A stretch of 64,000 bases of DNA from Desulfomonilia bacterium. GTDB lineage: Bacteria > Desulfobacterota > Desulfomonilia > UBA1062. Shown piece after piece: positions 1 to 7,220 of the stretch; the stretch's first letter is position 1, and each line of letters starts with the position of its first letter. Both the position numbers and the translations under genes were made by a program. Under the pieces are notes generated by a model. The model saw only the letters and a list, made by a program, of their open reading frames with translations, had not been told where the DNA came from and did not search any database. Location of the stretch: positions 310,001 to 374,000 of the forward strand of contig DATCTV010000062.1 in NCBI GenBank assembly GCA_036567785.1, written 5' to 3'.

Positions 1-37
1 CTCAGATTATTCAGCTTTCGCGATAACCATAAAACGG

Positions 38-1819
38 TTGCCCTCAATTGTTTTTTTATTGATTTTTTCATGCCTTCTTTCGATAAATTGCAGTTCCCTG
101 CATCCGGATCGACCTGCCTTCAACAATGGAGATCCTGAAGGCGCGATAAGCGCACTTGACGAAAATATCAGAGTTAACCTGGAGAAGCAACGGATCCCCG
201 GTGCGGCCGTCGCTTTGGTACATGATGGCCGCGTTATATTTTCGCAATGCTACGGGTATGCAGATACCAGAAAGAAAGTTCCCATAACAGAAGACACTTA
301 TTTCATGATCGGCTCGCTCACAAAATCCTTTACTGCACTGGCGATACTTAAACTCATAGAACAGGGTAAAATCGATCTCAATGCCGATATAAGGAAATAT
401 ATCCCCGATTTTTCCATCAAAAACCTTGATGGTGGTGAAACCACGATCACGGTGAATCATCTTCTCACACATACGTCCGGGCTTATGATTGACTATTACC
501 TGCGTGATAACGGCAAGGAAATTCAATCCGATACCGAACTTCTCTCTCAAATAAAGGATGAATACCTCTGTTTCAAGCCGGGCTCCGCCTCAAAGTATTC
601 GAATGTCGGATACCGGCTCCTTGGAATCATGATCGAGAGGGTTACCGGTGAACGATTTGAAAAATATATCGAAAAAGAGGTTTTTAAACCGCTTGGTCTG
701 CGCCAGACCTCTTTTCTTTATACTGATGAAATCGCTGCTCATATGTCCAAGGGGCATAATGGAAATACGGAGATATCGAGGATTGACAACGAAGACAAGC
801 CTGCGAGCGGTCTGTACAGCACACTCAGGGATCTTACTGTGTTCTTGAGGTTTTTGTCCTCAAGTTCCAATGCTTCAAATGCAGAATTTAACAGCAGCCG
901 CATAGTGGGTTCAATCATGAAGAATGCTGATCTCACCATCGACACGTTTTATGATAACACGAACATATACTCTTCCGGATGGTATTTGAATTCCTATCAG
1001 TTCAAAGGCATACGTACGACAATATCCGGAAGTGGCAATATCAACGGTTTTTCCTCTGCGATGACTTACATTCCAGAAGAAAGACTCGGAATAGTGATCC
1101 TCACGAATTCGTCTGTCGGATGGAAAGCGAACATGGAAATCATCGCAAGGGGACTTGGTGGCATCATTGATTTATACAGGGTCACCGACACCCAATATCC
1201 TGTTTGTGAAAATAAAGAGATAAAATTCACAGAGGATTATGAATCCTTGTGCGGGCGATATGAGGGTTTTGGCCCTATTGTCGATATTTTTCTGAAGAAA
1301 AATGGATTATACGCGAAATTTAAAGGCCCTGCGGCCCTTCTTATTCCGGAAGGTGATGGCGTTTTCAAACCGGTACTTCGAATTCTCTTCATGGATTTGG
1401 ATGTCGCACGGTTTACCGAATATGAAAGTATACGGTTCAGGTTCGCGAACAACCGCAATGGGGATAAATTCCTGTATATGGAAGCACAGGAAGGCGAATC
1501 TACATTTTCCATTCCACTCCATCATTACCGGAAAAACCTTATTCCCAAGTCTTACAACCGCTATTATGGCATATGGGCACTTGACGGGAATGAGACTTAT
1601 CCGGATATACTGAAACTTTATCTGCCGTCGAATAGGCTGTCTTTTTTCGAAAAGGACGGATGGCCCATGATCAAGATAAATACCTGGATCGGGGAAGGAC
1701 AACTGCTGCTTGTCCCTCTCTCGGAGAATCTGGCTCGTATTGCCGGATCCGGGGAAATTGTCAAAATTAATGAAGATACCATGAGCTATATCGGGCTTTC
1801 ATTTAAAAAGGTACAGTGA
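38..1819 (+). CDS. Serine hydrolase, beta-lactamase/penicillin-binding fold (5' end uncertain)
   Basis: Class C beta-lactamase-type serine hydrolase, probably acting on D-amino-acid peptides or esters outside the cytoplasm. Counting from the TTG at 38, the nucleophile motif SLTK is at residues 93-96 and the YSN motif at 187-189, as in the AmpC/EstB/DD-peptidase superfamily. A hydrophobic N-terminus ending in Cys18 could be a weak lipoprotein signal. The roughly 200 residues after the catalytic domain suit the extra C-terminal domain of many such proteins. The frame stays open to base 2 with no stop, and Lys-Arg codons lie just before the TTG, so the true start may be upstream of the window. 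Substrate cannot be told from sequence. Confidence 0.85.
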   Translation: MPSIVFLLIFSCLLSINCSSLHPDRPAFNNGDPEGAISALDENIRVNLEKQRIPGAAVALVHDGRVIFSQCYGYADTRKKVPITEDTYFMIGSLTKSFTALAILKLIEQGKIDLNADIRKYIPDFSIKNLDGGETTITVNHLLTHTSGLMIDYYLRDNGKEIQSDTELLSQIKDEYLCFKPGSASKYSNVGYRLLGIMIERVTGERFEKYIEKEVFKPLGLRQTSFLYTDEIAAHMSKGHNGNTEISRIDNEDKPASGLYSTLRDLTVFLRFLSSSSNASNAEFNSSRIVGSIMKNADLTIDTFYDNTNIYSSGWYLNSYQFKGIRTTISGSGNINGFSSAMTYIPEERLGIVILTNSSVGWKANMEIIARGLGGIIDLYRVTDTQYPVCENKEIKFTEDYESLCGRYEGFGPIVDIFLKKNGLYAKFKGPAALLIPEGDGVFKPVLRILFMDLDVARFTEYESIRFRFANNRNGDKFLYMEAQEGESTFSIPLHHYRKNLIPKSYNRYYGIWALDGNETYPDILKLYLPSNRLSFFEKDGWPMIKINTWIGEGQLLLVPLSENLARIAGSGEIVKINEDTMSYIGLSFKKVQ

Positions 1820-1861
1820 AGCAAACTAAATGGATAAGTGTCATGTGGTGTCATGTAGAGT

Positions 1862-1912
1862 ACGCTGATGATAATATGACAACAAATTTAATATTCATAT
1901 TATCATCAGCGT
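1862..1912. repeat. Perfect 18-bp inverted repeat
   Basis: Arms at 1862-1879 (ACGCTGATGATAATATGA) and 1895-1912 are exact reverse complements, with a 15-nt AT-rich loop. The hairpin lies 42 bp after the hydrolase stop and has no T-run on either side, so it is not a typical intrinsic terminator. It sits at the left edge of the AT-rich accessory patch. Confidence 0.85.
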
Positions 1913-1997
1913 CCCTCGGTTTGACCATGATAGATACGACCTGATATTTAGATGGTCACCATTTGAAGAATTCAATTCAATGATTCAGAAATAGAAC

Positions 1998-2034
1998 TTG
2001 ACTGAACAATATATGATAATTATAAATTAATTAT
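1998..2034 (+). promoter_or_regulatory. Promoter and putative operator of brnTA
   Basis: A -35 TTGACT (1998-2003), a 17-nt spacer and a -10 TATAAA (2021-2026) end only 6 bases before the brnT ATG at 2033. Transcription would therefore begin at or next to the start codon, and no Shine-Dalgarno is present. A 7-bp inverted repeat ATAATTA-n5-TAATTAT (2016-2022 and 2028-2034) overlaps the -10 and the start codon. It would be a natural site for autorepression by BrnA; that role is inferred. Confidence 0.55.
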
Positions 2035-2320
2035 GACAGAATTTTCATGGGACCCTAAAAAGAACCTGTCTAACATGAAGAAGCATGATGTCTCCTTTGA
2101 AGAAGCGGAAACAGTTTTTCTGGATGATTATGCAATCAGATATTTTGATCCAGACCATTCAGATAAAGAAGATAGATTCATAATGCTGGGGATAAGTGCA
2201 ACACTGAGGATTCTGGTAGTATGTCATTGTTATTTGAAGGATGACTCGGTCATAAGAATTATTTCAGCCAGAAAGGCCACAAAGAATGAAGAAGATGCCT
2301 ACTGGAAGGAGCGCGTATGA
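2033..2320 (+). CDS. brnT: BrnT-family toxin (type II toxin-antitoxin)
   Basis: 95-residue protein of the BrnT (DUF497) family, small RelE-like ribonucleases that block translation. The family pattern is clear: an N-terminal F-x-W-D-P-x-K-x2-x-N-x2-K-H stretch (residues 4-19), then V-S-F-E-E-A, a central ED-R-F-I-M-L-G motif and the C-terminal I-R-I-I-S-A-R-K-A-T segment. Length is normal. The stop overlaps the next start by 4 bases (ATGA), the usual toxin-first order of brnTA. There is no ribosome binding site before the ATG, and the -10 box sits right against it, so the transcript may be leaderless. Confidence 0.9.
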   Translation: MTEFSWDPKKNLSNMKKHDVSFEEAETVFLDDYAIRYFDPDHSDKEDRFIMLGISATLRILVVCHCYLKDDSVIRIISARKATKNEEDAYWKERV

Positions 2321-2553
2321 GAAAAGAGTATGATTTCAGTAAAATGAAAGGTGAAAGGAATCCTTATATTAAGGACCTTAAATCCCAGGTTACTATAAGG
2401 CTAGAAAAAACCACTATTGAATATTTTAAGCAGCTCTCCAAAAAAACAGGTATGCCTTATCAGAATCTTATTAACTTGTATCTTAAAGAATGCGTTGAGA
2501 TGAAGAAGGAACCTTTAATCAGTTGGAATCAATCCGGACAAGCAACGGTTTAG
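2317..2553 (+). CDS. brnA: BrnA-family antitoxin
   Basis: 78-residue partner of the preceding BrnT toxin. The N-terminus has the D-F-S-K-M-K-G-x-R-N-P-Y pattern of BrnA antitoxins. A ribbon-helix-helix segment follows (about residues 26-62: V-T-I-R-L, then a helix, then G-M-P-Y-Q-N-L-I-N-L-Y-L). By family knowledge the N-terminal part wraps the toxin and the ribbon-helix-helix dimer binds the operon promoter. Its start overlaps the toxin stop by 4 bases, which suggests translational coupling. An inverted repeat over the brnT start is the likely operator. Confidence 0.85.
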   Translation: MRKEYDFSKMKGERNPYIKDLKSQVTIRLEKTTIEYFKQLSKKTGMPYQNLINLYLKECVEMKKEPLISWNQSGQATV

Positions 2554-2837
2554 GAATATCTCTGTGTCTGGCCGCGAAATGGAACAACTGATTAATTTTT
2601 TCAAGAATAAAGACCAGGCACCCTTTGTTTTCCGCTGATATGAGATTGAAGTTTTTCAAAATAAATTAAACCCTATCATTTCGATAAGTTCCACAGCCAA
2701 CCAAAAGATTAGAAAAAAATAATTATTTTAATGGTACAAGCCTTTCACTCCTCAAGGTCTTATATATAAGAATTTAAAAAATGACTTCGGAGAAAGTATG
2801 GCAATGGAAAGTATGAAACGCTTAGGCGAGGTGAAAC

Positions 2838-3134
2838 ATGACTGAAGAAATGTCCGGCTTATCTGAAAAGAGTTCTTGCATGTTGAAAGATCAGAAACGA
2901 GCAGTGAGAAGACATCATCGCCGCCGTCTAATGAAAAAGCGTGGTGAATACTGGTGGGGGCATAAACTTGAAGATCCTGAATTGGGAAAGGTGGCAAGAA
3001 CCCCAACACCATGCTCATGCTGGACATGCGGAAACCCGAGGCGACATTTCAAAGAGGCATCCATTCAGGAACGAAGGCTTGCAATGTCGGTAAGGAAGTC
3101 TGTCAATGCCCTTAGAAATTCCGAGACAGCTTAA
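2838..3134 (+). CDS. Conserved hypothetical small basic protein with C-x-C-x2-C-G-N-P-R-R motif
   Basis: 98 residues. The N-terminal third is very basic (a cluster of Arg, His and Lys around residues 20-37). It is followed by a W-W-G segment and then T-P-C-S-C-W-T-C-G-N-P-R-R near residues 57-69. The three closely spaced cysteines plus nearby histidines suggest a small metal-binding or nucleic-acid-binding fold, but this is inference. The start is chosen by GAGGTG five bases upstream of the ATG. The stop overlaps the next gene's start (TAATG), so the two are probably co-translated. I know of similar small proteins in scattered bacteria but of no assigned function. Confidence 0.65.
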   Translation: MTEEMSGLSEKSSCMLKDQKRAVRRHHRRRLMKKRGEYWWGHKLEDPELGKVARTPTPCSCWTCGNPRRHFKEASIQERRLAMSVRKSVNALRNSETA

Positions 3135-3553
3135 TGAAAAATGAAGCCTACTGGATCGATCCTGAAGGTGCAATCCTGCCTGTCGGGAGGACGCACATTC
3201 AGGAGATTATAGATATGCCCGAAAGATTCGAGCTTACGACAGATGAGGTAAAATTGGAATTCCTCAAAGAGAGTGAACCCGTGGGTCATGAAGGTAAGGC
3301 AAGAAACAGGATAATGCTGGCGCTTATAAAAAAAGGATGGATAAGAATCAGGCATGGTAAAAAGCCTGACGGCTGGAAGATACAATGCTGGCAGCTTGAT
3401 GAAAACACTAGAGCAAGGATCGAAGCATGGATTTCAGGGATGCAGGACGGGACCTGTGACAGGACCTCAGGACAATCGGAGGTGTTCATCAACCAGCTGA
3501 GTATTTCAGATGTTAAATGTGACAGAGTAACCTTAATGAAATTTACCCGATGA
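3134..3553 (+). CDS. Conserved hypothetical protein (Y-W-I-D-P-x-G type)
   Basis: 139 residues, soluble, no signal peptide. It opens with Y-W-I-D-P-E-G, then a T-H-I-Q-E-I segment, an E-G-K-A-R-N stretch (written H-E-G-K-A-R-N here) near residues 51-57 and G-W-I-R-I-R near 68-73. I associate this pattern with a scattered family found in bacteria and phages, with no known role. It is translationally coupled to the C-x-C-x2-C gene by a one-base stop/start overlap, so the two probably act together. The last 40 residues look less conserved in character and may be local extension. Confidence 0.6.
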   Translation: MKNEAYWIDPEGAILPVGRTHIQEIIDMPERFELTTDEVKLEFLKESEPVGHEGKARNRIMLALIKKGWIRIRHGKKPDGWKIQCWQLDENTRARIEAWISGMQDGTCDRTSGQSEVFINQLSISDVKCDRVTLMKFTR

Positions 3554-3681
3554 AAAAAGGGGCCCTAGGTAATGGCTCAAAAGTGTAATAATGATCGATG
3601 CCAATCGAACTCTCGCTTGATTATACCAGAAAATGAAGAGACATCTTAGAGTATCCGGGGTGCTGAAGAGCTTGTCGCATA

Positions 3682-4389
3682 ATGTTCAACGATGAATATC
3701 AGGAGAAGCGATATATGGAATTTTTAAGAAGGTATGGTAACCGGGAAGCAAACACAAATGTAATACATGATATCGTTGCATACATTCAGAAAATTGATGA
3801 CTTGAGCCTCGAAAGAGCTTTCGAGGTAGCTGGCAGTGAAGATTATGTTTTTGCAATAATTCCCCTTTTTAAGGATCAGTCTGACGAAGCATTTTCAAGA
3901 CTGGAATCTGCAAGAAAGGATATTTTGTTTGAAAACAAATTGTGCGACTGGCGCAACCGAAGATATTTCCCGTGGGGATTTTATTCCCTTGATGGTGGAT
4001 ATTGCAAAATAAATGAAGAACTTGAACACATATCAGTAAAGCTTGTGTATGCTTTAAAAAATGAAAAGATAGGTGATTTTTTCAGCTTCCTGTCAAATGA
4101 AATTAGCAAGAACGGCAGAGATTTCCTAATCAAGGATATAGACGGATTTGTTAAAATTATTCATCATGACGGTTCGATTACAGACATGGGAGTTTATTCC
4201 GATGAAGAAATCGATGGTTTTGTTGGGAGATTTCTAGGTAAGGGTGATTTTAGATTTTATTCATCATCCTTCAACTATTCCAGCGGGGGTGATGCAATGT
4301 GTCATTCACCCATGGTGACAAAGAGAGACAGGTACAGAAAGCTGTTTGACGATTTGATGAGTAATGGACTGGTATTTAAGAAAGACTAA
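3682..4389 (+). CDS. Hypothetical protein, 235 aa
   Basis: No family recognised. The product is predicted to be soluble, mixed alpha/beta and acidic to neutral, with no signal peptide or membrane segment. It holds a D-G-F-V-K-I-I-H-H-D-G-S-I-T-D-M-G stretch around residues 154-170, then an aromatic and Ser-rich loop near 193-203. The start has only a weak GAAGAG about 12 bases upstream. A 128-base gap separates it from the gene before. The next gene begins 32 bases after its stop and has a strong ribosome binding site. It lies in the AT-rich accessory patch. Confidence 0.55.
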   Translation: MFNDEYQEKRYMEFLRRYGNREANTNVIHDIVAYIQKIDDLSLERAFEVAGSEDYVFAIIPLFKDQSDEAFSRLESARKDILFENKLCDWRNRRYFPWGFYSLDGGYCKINEELEHISVKLVYALKNEKIGDFFSFLSNEISKNGRDFLIKDIDGFVKIIHHDGSITDMGVYSDEEIDGFVGRFLGKGDFRFYSSSFNYSSGGDAMCHSPMVTKRDRYRKLFDDLMSNGLVFKKD

Positions 4390-4421
4390 GTTCAAAATCT
4401 ACAATATGAAAAGGAGAAAGC

Positions 4422-5012
4422 ATGAAGATCATTCCAGGACAAAAAAAAGATATCAAAGAGATTGAATTATGGTTTTCCATAGATATGGGCTTTTCAACTA
4501 AGAATAAAACCTGTGGAATTTTTTATCCAGAAGGTAAAAAAGAAAATATTATTTATGGTAACTTATTTGATGAATTTAAATCATTCGCCAAGGAAGAGAA
4601 AAATAAAATAGGCTTAATAATCGAAGCACCATTATCATATTATCTAGATGAAAAAGGAAATCCAAAAGGGCGTGAAAAACCAAAAGAAAAAGATGGGGAA
4701 AAAACAAGATATTGGTACACTGGATCAGGTAGCTCTGTCTTGATAGCTGCTTTGATGTTACTCAAAAAAATACATGATCATAAAGATGATAAAAAAATAG
4801 TATATCTTTATGAAGGTTTTTTATCATTTAAAGGAAGACCTGATAACGAAAAAAAATCAAATCATTATGATGATGCTGAAAAACTATATGAACAGAGAGG
4901 TGAGGTTATTGAACCTGCGAGTGACTATATTGGAATAATGTCACTTCTTAGTAATGATGAAAATGCTAAAAAAGCACCAAGTATAATTGTGAGTTCAGAG
5001 AGCCAAATATAG
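4422..5012 (+). CDS. Hypothetical protein, possible RNase H-like (DUF429-like) fold
   Basis: 196 residues, start set by AAGGAG upstream of the ATG. Early strands read S-I-D-M-G-F-S-T (residues 19-26). A second motif, I-I-E-A-P-L-S near 66-72, recalls the acidic I-D-x-P-L of DUF429 predicted nucleases, and a G-S-G-S-S-V helix start follows near 104-109. That would suit an RNase H-like fold with Asp21 and Glu68 as acidic residues; this is inference from pattern only. The gene is strikingly A-rich with lysine- and asparagine-rich coding and many AAA runs, unlike the flanking chromosome, which suggests recent transfer. No neighbour reveals its role. Confidence 0.55.
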   Translation: MKIIPGQKKDIKEIELWFSIDMGFSTKNKTCGIFYPEGKKENIIYGNLFDEFKSFAKEEKNKIGLIIEAPLSYYLDEKGNPKGREKPKEKDGEKTRYWYTGSGSSVLIAALMLLKKIHDHKDDKKIVYLYEGFLSFKGRPDNEKKSNHYDDAEKLYEQRGEVIEPASDYIGIMSLLSNDENAKKAPSIIVSSESQI

Positions 5013-5021
5013 TTGATCAAT

Positions 5022-5432
5022 ATGAACAAAACTAAAGAAGACAAACCAAAAGTCGGCATTATATTTTCAGTTGAGGGCCAGGTACTCATTGACAGCACTT
5101 CTGTTAACGAAGCAGAAAAAACTTCAGATTATATTGACCATCCGCGTGCCCACAGCGAATTCTGGGAAGCGCTTCAGGAGGTATGCCTTTCAGAAGGGAT
5201 TAGACATACAATCACAGAAACAGATTATGACTATTACCCGCGTGGAAGGGTGGTTTACTCTATAAAAGATCGGATGTTCTTCGTATATCTTGACAGGTGC
5301 ATAATAGACAATCATGAACTGGTGGACGAAATTATAAGCAGGATGAACCTTTCAAAAAAAAGATGCAGGGTGACCACTGACTTTCATTATCAGTGCGCTT
5401 TCTGCAACAGAAACTATGTTCTCAGCCGGTAA
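5022..5432 (+). CDS. Conserved hypothetical protein (Y-Y-P-R-G-R-V-V-Y motif)
   Basis: 136 residues from the ATG at 5022; an in-frame TTG at 5013 directly follows the previous stop and is less likely to be used. The centre has D-Y-Y-P-R-G-R-V-V-Y, followed by F-F-V-Y-L-D-R-C-I. The C-terminal part has T-T-D-F-H-Y-Q-C-A-F-C, with a His and two Cys that could bind metal. I recognise this as a scattered family of small proteins in mobile or accessory regions, with no function I can name. It follows the A-rich gene by 9 bases and is probably co-transcribed with it. Confidence 0.55.
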   Translation: MNKTKEDKPKVGIIFSVEGQVLIDSTSVNEAEKTSDYIDHPRAHSEFWEALQEVCLSEGIRHTITETDYDYYPRGRVVYSIKDRMFFVYLDRCIIDNHELVDEIISRMNLSKKRCRVTTDFHYQCAFCNRNYVLSR

Positions 5433-5477
5433 AGGAAAGTCCACTGTGGCAAATAGCAATAAAATTATAACAAATGA

Positions 5478-5510
5478 TTTCCCTTTAATTATGAATTAGG
5501 GAAAGGAGGT
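5478..5510 (+). promoter_or_regulatory. Hairpin against a strong Shine-Dalgarno
   Basis: TTTCCCT (5478-5484) and AGGGAAA (5498-5504) form a perfect 7-bp stem. Its right arm runs into AAAGGAGGT (5502-5510), a near-ideal ribosome binding site 6 bases before the ATG at 5517. The fold could mask part of the site. Whether it matters depends on whether the following reading frame is functional. Confidence 0.35.
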
Positions 5511-5516
5511 CTTCTA

Positions 5517-5843
5517 ATGTTGGAATATGATGTCAAAATTAAGCCGTGTCAGACCTTTATCCTTGCAAATATTAAAAAAATAACATCTTCCATGAAACAT
5601 CTCAAACTGCTCATATCTGCGATTGATTATCAGTTTAATAAAACCACGGAAACTTATCATATCCTGCTGAAATCTACGCATTTATCCAGGTGCCGAAGGC
5701 TTTGTTTCAGAGAATGTCATAATCAGTATTGTCTATCTGTCAGATCAGATTGCAAACAATGTAAAATAAGCTGTCAAGCAAAGCCTTTTTTGATTCTGCT
5801 CAACAGCTCATCAGTTTACAAACTATTATTATTTCGCTCCTAA
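5517..5843 (+). pseudogene. Small reading frame, possible decayed GyrI-like effector-binding protein
   Basis: The frame has an excellent ribosome binding site. Its first 20 or so residues (M-L-E-Y-D-V-K-I-K, then A-N-I-K-K) look like the start of the AraC/GyrI-type small-molecule effector-binding domain, which normally runs about 150 residues. The rest is rich in Cys, Ser and Leu, does not resemble that domain, and runs 15 bases into the 3' end of the convergent SDR gene. I read it as the stub of a gene whose body was lost or replaced. It could instead be a short orphan gene. Confidence 0.3.
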
Positions 5844-6614
5844 TCCTCCATCGACCGGGAATATGCCGCCGGTGATATAGTTCGAGGCATTGGATGCCAG
5901 GAAAACCGCCAGGCCTTTGATTTCGTCCTCGTCGCCCCACATCCTGAGCGGAATTTCATTTACTATTGCGTCAAGTATTGGCTTCATTTCAGGCTTGAAG
6001 ACATAGGCCATCATGTCGGTCTTGAAGAAGCCTGGCGCCATGCAGTTGACATATATCTTGTAGCGGGCAAGTTTAACGGCAAGATTCTTCGTAAGGACTT
6101 CGACTGCTGCCTTTGAAGGGTTGTAGGCGACTGCAGGATGCGCCTCTTCCATGGAGCCGCGTGAGCCGTAAATGGACGACACGTTTATCATCTTGCCGCC
6201 TCCCTGATCCTTCATGATCCTCGCAACCTTCTGGCAGATTATCCATACGCCTCTCGTGTTCACGCTGAATATCTTGTCCCAGGCGTCCAGCGGAAAATCA
6301 AGCGTCGGCGCGCCCCAGGTCACACCGGCATTGTTTACGAGAACATCAATGCGTCCGAATTCCTTCATCGTCGTGTCAACCAGCGCTGTTATATCAGCTT
6401 CAGATCCCATGTCGCATTTGACGGCAAGCGATTTCACGCCAAGGGCCGACAGTTCGGCTGCCTCTTTTTCACAATTCGCAAGTTTGCGCGAGGCAATGAC
6501 AACATTACTGCCCGCTTCCGCAAGCCCTTTGGCGATGAACGAGCCTATGCCCCTGCCGCCGCCTGTTACTATGGAAACCTTGTCTTTAAGGTCGAATAAA
6601 TCTTTTACGTTCAT
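5829..6614 (-). CDS. Short-chain dehydrogenase/reductase
   Basis: 261-residue classical SDR, an NAD(P)-dependent alcohol/ketone oxidoreductase. The cofactor motif T-G-G-G-R-G-I-G is at residues 17-24, N-N-A-G near 93-96, and the catalytic triad appears as Ser in N-V-S-S-I-Y-G and Tyr-x3-Lys in Y-N-P-S-K. The closing segment F-P-V-D-G-G is typical of the family. The sequence is of the gluconate 5-dehydrogenase/RhlG type, but the substrate is not determined. It lies 12 bases after the fumarase beta gene and is probably in the same transcript. Confidence 0.88.
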   Translation of the reverse strand: MNVKDLFDLKDKVSIVTGGGRGIGSFIAKGLAEAGSNVVIASRKLANCEKEAAELSALGVKSLAVKCDMGSEADITALVDTTMKEFGRIDVLVNNAGVTWGAPTLDFPLDAWDKIFSVNTRGVWIICQKVARIMKDQGGGKMINVSSIYGSRGSMEEAHPAVAYNPSKAAVEVLTKNLAVKLARYKIYVNCMAPGFFKTDMMAYVFKPEMKPILDAIVNEIPLRMWGDEDEIKGLAVFLASNASNYITGGIFPVDGGLGAK

Positions 6615-6626
6615 GGTATTTCCTCC

Positions 6627-7220
6627 TCAATCGTGTTTTGTTTTGCTGTTTAAAAGCTTTTCCAGGTTTTTTCTGGAAACGGTTTCTATTTCATCGTGAA
6701 GCGATTTTCCGAAAGAATCCATTGTTACTATGGCAGGGAAGCCGGTTACATCCATAACCCACATGGCTTCAGGCTGTCCGAACTCGTCAAGAAAAAAGAC
6801 ATCCTTCACGGATTTTATGCATCCTGCAAGATATGCCGCAGCGCCGCCTGTGGCGTTGAGGTAGACGCAGCCCGACTTTCTCATGGCCTCGAGCGTATGC
6901 CTGCCCATGCCGCCTTTTCCCATAATGGCGGCCGGCCTGAATTTTTCGATGATATCGGCTTCATAGGGCTCTTCTCGTATGGATGTGGTAGGGCCTGCGG
7001 CCATGACATTCCATGAGTCCCCTGTTTGGACAGTTACAGGGCCGCAATGATAGATAACCATGCCTTTAATGCTTAGAGGCGAAGCTCCCGTCGATGCAAG
7101 ATGCTTGTGCACGGCATCCCTGGCCGTGACGATTGTCCCGCTCAAGAGCACGCCGTCGCCTATGTGCAGCGACCTGACAGTGAATTCACTGAAAGGGGAT
7201 GTTATGTGTTTTATATCCAT
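6627..7220 (-). CDS. fumB': Fumarate hydratase class I, beta (C-terminal) subunit
   Basis: 197-residue beta subunit of the two-part, iron-sulfur, oxygen-sensitive fumarase, which interconverts fumarate and L-malate. Recognisable segments are G-T-I-V-T-A-R-D-A-V-H-K early on, the H-C-G-P-V stretch, A-A-G-P-T-T-S-I-R, and I-M-G-K-G-G-M-G, all typical of the Fumerase_C domain. Its start overlaps the alpha subunit gene by 10 bases, so translation is probably coupled. Two-subunit class I enzymes are usual in anaerobes and archaea; the related tartrate dehydratase cannot be fully excluded. Confidence 0.9.
   Translation of the reverse strand: MDIKHITSPFSEFTVRSLHIGDGVLLSGTIVTARDAVHKHLASTGASPLSIKGMVIYHCGPVTVQTGDSWNVMAAGPTTSIREEPYEADIIEKFRPAAIMGKGGMGRHTLEAMRKSGCVYLNATGGAAAYLAGCIKSVKDVFFLDEFGQPEAMWVMDVTGFPAIVTMDSFGKSLHDEIETVSRKNLEKLLNSKTKHD

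Noticed and set aside
68-550. Long minus-strand open frame inside the serine hydrolase gene
   Set aside because: It is antisense to a clear catalytic domain, has no ribosome site and no family pattern.
2564-2638. Short in-frame stretch V-S-G-R-E-M-E-Q-L, ending in a stop after F-V-F-R
   Set aside because: It looks like the tail of a larger lost protein, but 24 residues are too few to name a family or call a pseudogene. The rest of 2554-2837 shows nothing.
1820-5850. Genomic island with integrase or attachment site
   Set aside because: No integrase, transposase, direct repeats or adjacent tRNA were seen, so only an AT-rich accessory patch can be claimed.
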